Assembly: GCA_021159805.1 (NCBI GenBank)
Contig: JAGHDT010000595.1
Location: forward strand, 1-5,337
DNA length: 5,337 nt
Origin: Anaerolineae bacterium
GTDB lineage: Bacteria > Chloroflexota > Anaerolineae > B4-G1 > SLSP01
Direction: 5' to 3'
The position numbers and the translations under genes were made by a program. Positions 5,101 to 5,337 of the stretch are shown one piece after another. Below the pieces are notes generated by a model. The model was not told the DNA's origin and did not search any database. It saw nothing but the letters and a program-made list of their open reading frames with translations. Within the stretch, counting starts at the first letter, position 1. Each line of letters starts with the position of its first letter.

Positions 5101-5337
5101 TAGCGTGCCGTCTTGCACCGCGGGCGTCTCGCCCGCTCTGCTCCCCAGGACCCGAGGTGCGCAGAAGCTGCTATGAACAGCGCGGTTCCCGCTGGCGCAA
5201 AGATGCCGGCGAGACGCGGGGCATTCTGATGCACGCGATCCGCAGACACTGCAATCCGGCGCGAGCTGTTTTCGAAGTAGGCCTCATGTGCGCGTACGCA
5301 CACCACGCAAGCGGGAAGATGTGACGCGAAGAACGGC
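5101..5337. repeat. Dispersed repeat element, copy B, running to the window edge
   Basis: This is the second copy of the element at 575-835 and lies as a whole in the opposite orientation. A short left flank (about 5104-5123) is followed by a core bounded by GCGTCTCGCCCGC (5124-5136) and GCCGGCGAGACGC (5205-5217) around a 68-bp centre. A long flank (5218-5337) follows and shows no end inside the window. Apart from the promoter and G-run before it, the 339 bp upstream of ccdA hold only this element; no gene is supported in it. Confidence 0.8.

Noticed and set aside
5097..5102. TATAAA on the minus strand as a second upstream promoter for ccdA
   Set aside because: No acceptable -35 hexamer lies 15-19 bp upstream, and the TATAAT at 5039-5044 is far better.

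Overview
The window is a GC-rich bacterial chromosome fragment, with every convincing gene on the minus strand. Four complete genes form one transcription unit read right to left: ccdA (4998 to 4267), a DUF2085 membrane protein (4285 to 3515), lgt (3390 to 2587) and a sulfatase-fold hydrolase (2587 to 995). A second, diverged lgt (508 to beyond base 1) runs off the left edge. The gene content (a CcdA-like electron carrier, DUF2085, a Tyr-type Lgt and a sulfatase-fold enzyme with Thr in place of the nucleophile Cys) looks most like an uncultivated, Chloroflexota-like lineage. The short-repeat style of the intergenic DNA also occurs in other environmental phyla, so the phylum is a guess. There is no rRNA, tRNA, CRISPR array, transposase or phage gene.

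Right side: an extended -10 promoter (5039-5066) lies about 40 bp upstream of ccdA, with a run of nine G just upstream of its -35. ccdA and the DUF2085 gene overlap by 19 bp. After a 124-bp gap filled by a heptanucleotide repeat array (3401-3506) comes lgt, whose stop codon overlaps the ATG of the sulfatase-fold gene (TGATG). A hairpin at 941-962 is the likely terminator. The unit would make envelope functions: thiol electron transfer across the membrane, an unknown multipass protein with conserved Cys residues, lipoprotein lipidation, and a phospho- or sulfo-ester enzyme.

The non-coding DNA is the unusual part. Two diverged copies of one repeat element sit at 575-835 and 5101-5337, in opposite orientation, on either side of the four-gene unit. 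Each has a central segment of 93-94 bp bounded by 13-bp inverted repeats. Relative to the outer flanks, that segment is inverted in one copy compared with the other, which is the footprint of an inversion inside the element. I found no new protein system. The two leads worth following are this inverted-core repeat family and the heptad array that abuts the lgt ribosome binding site.
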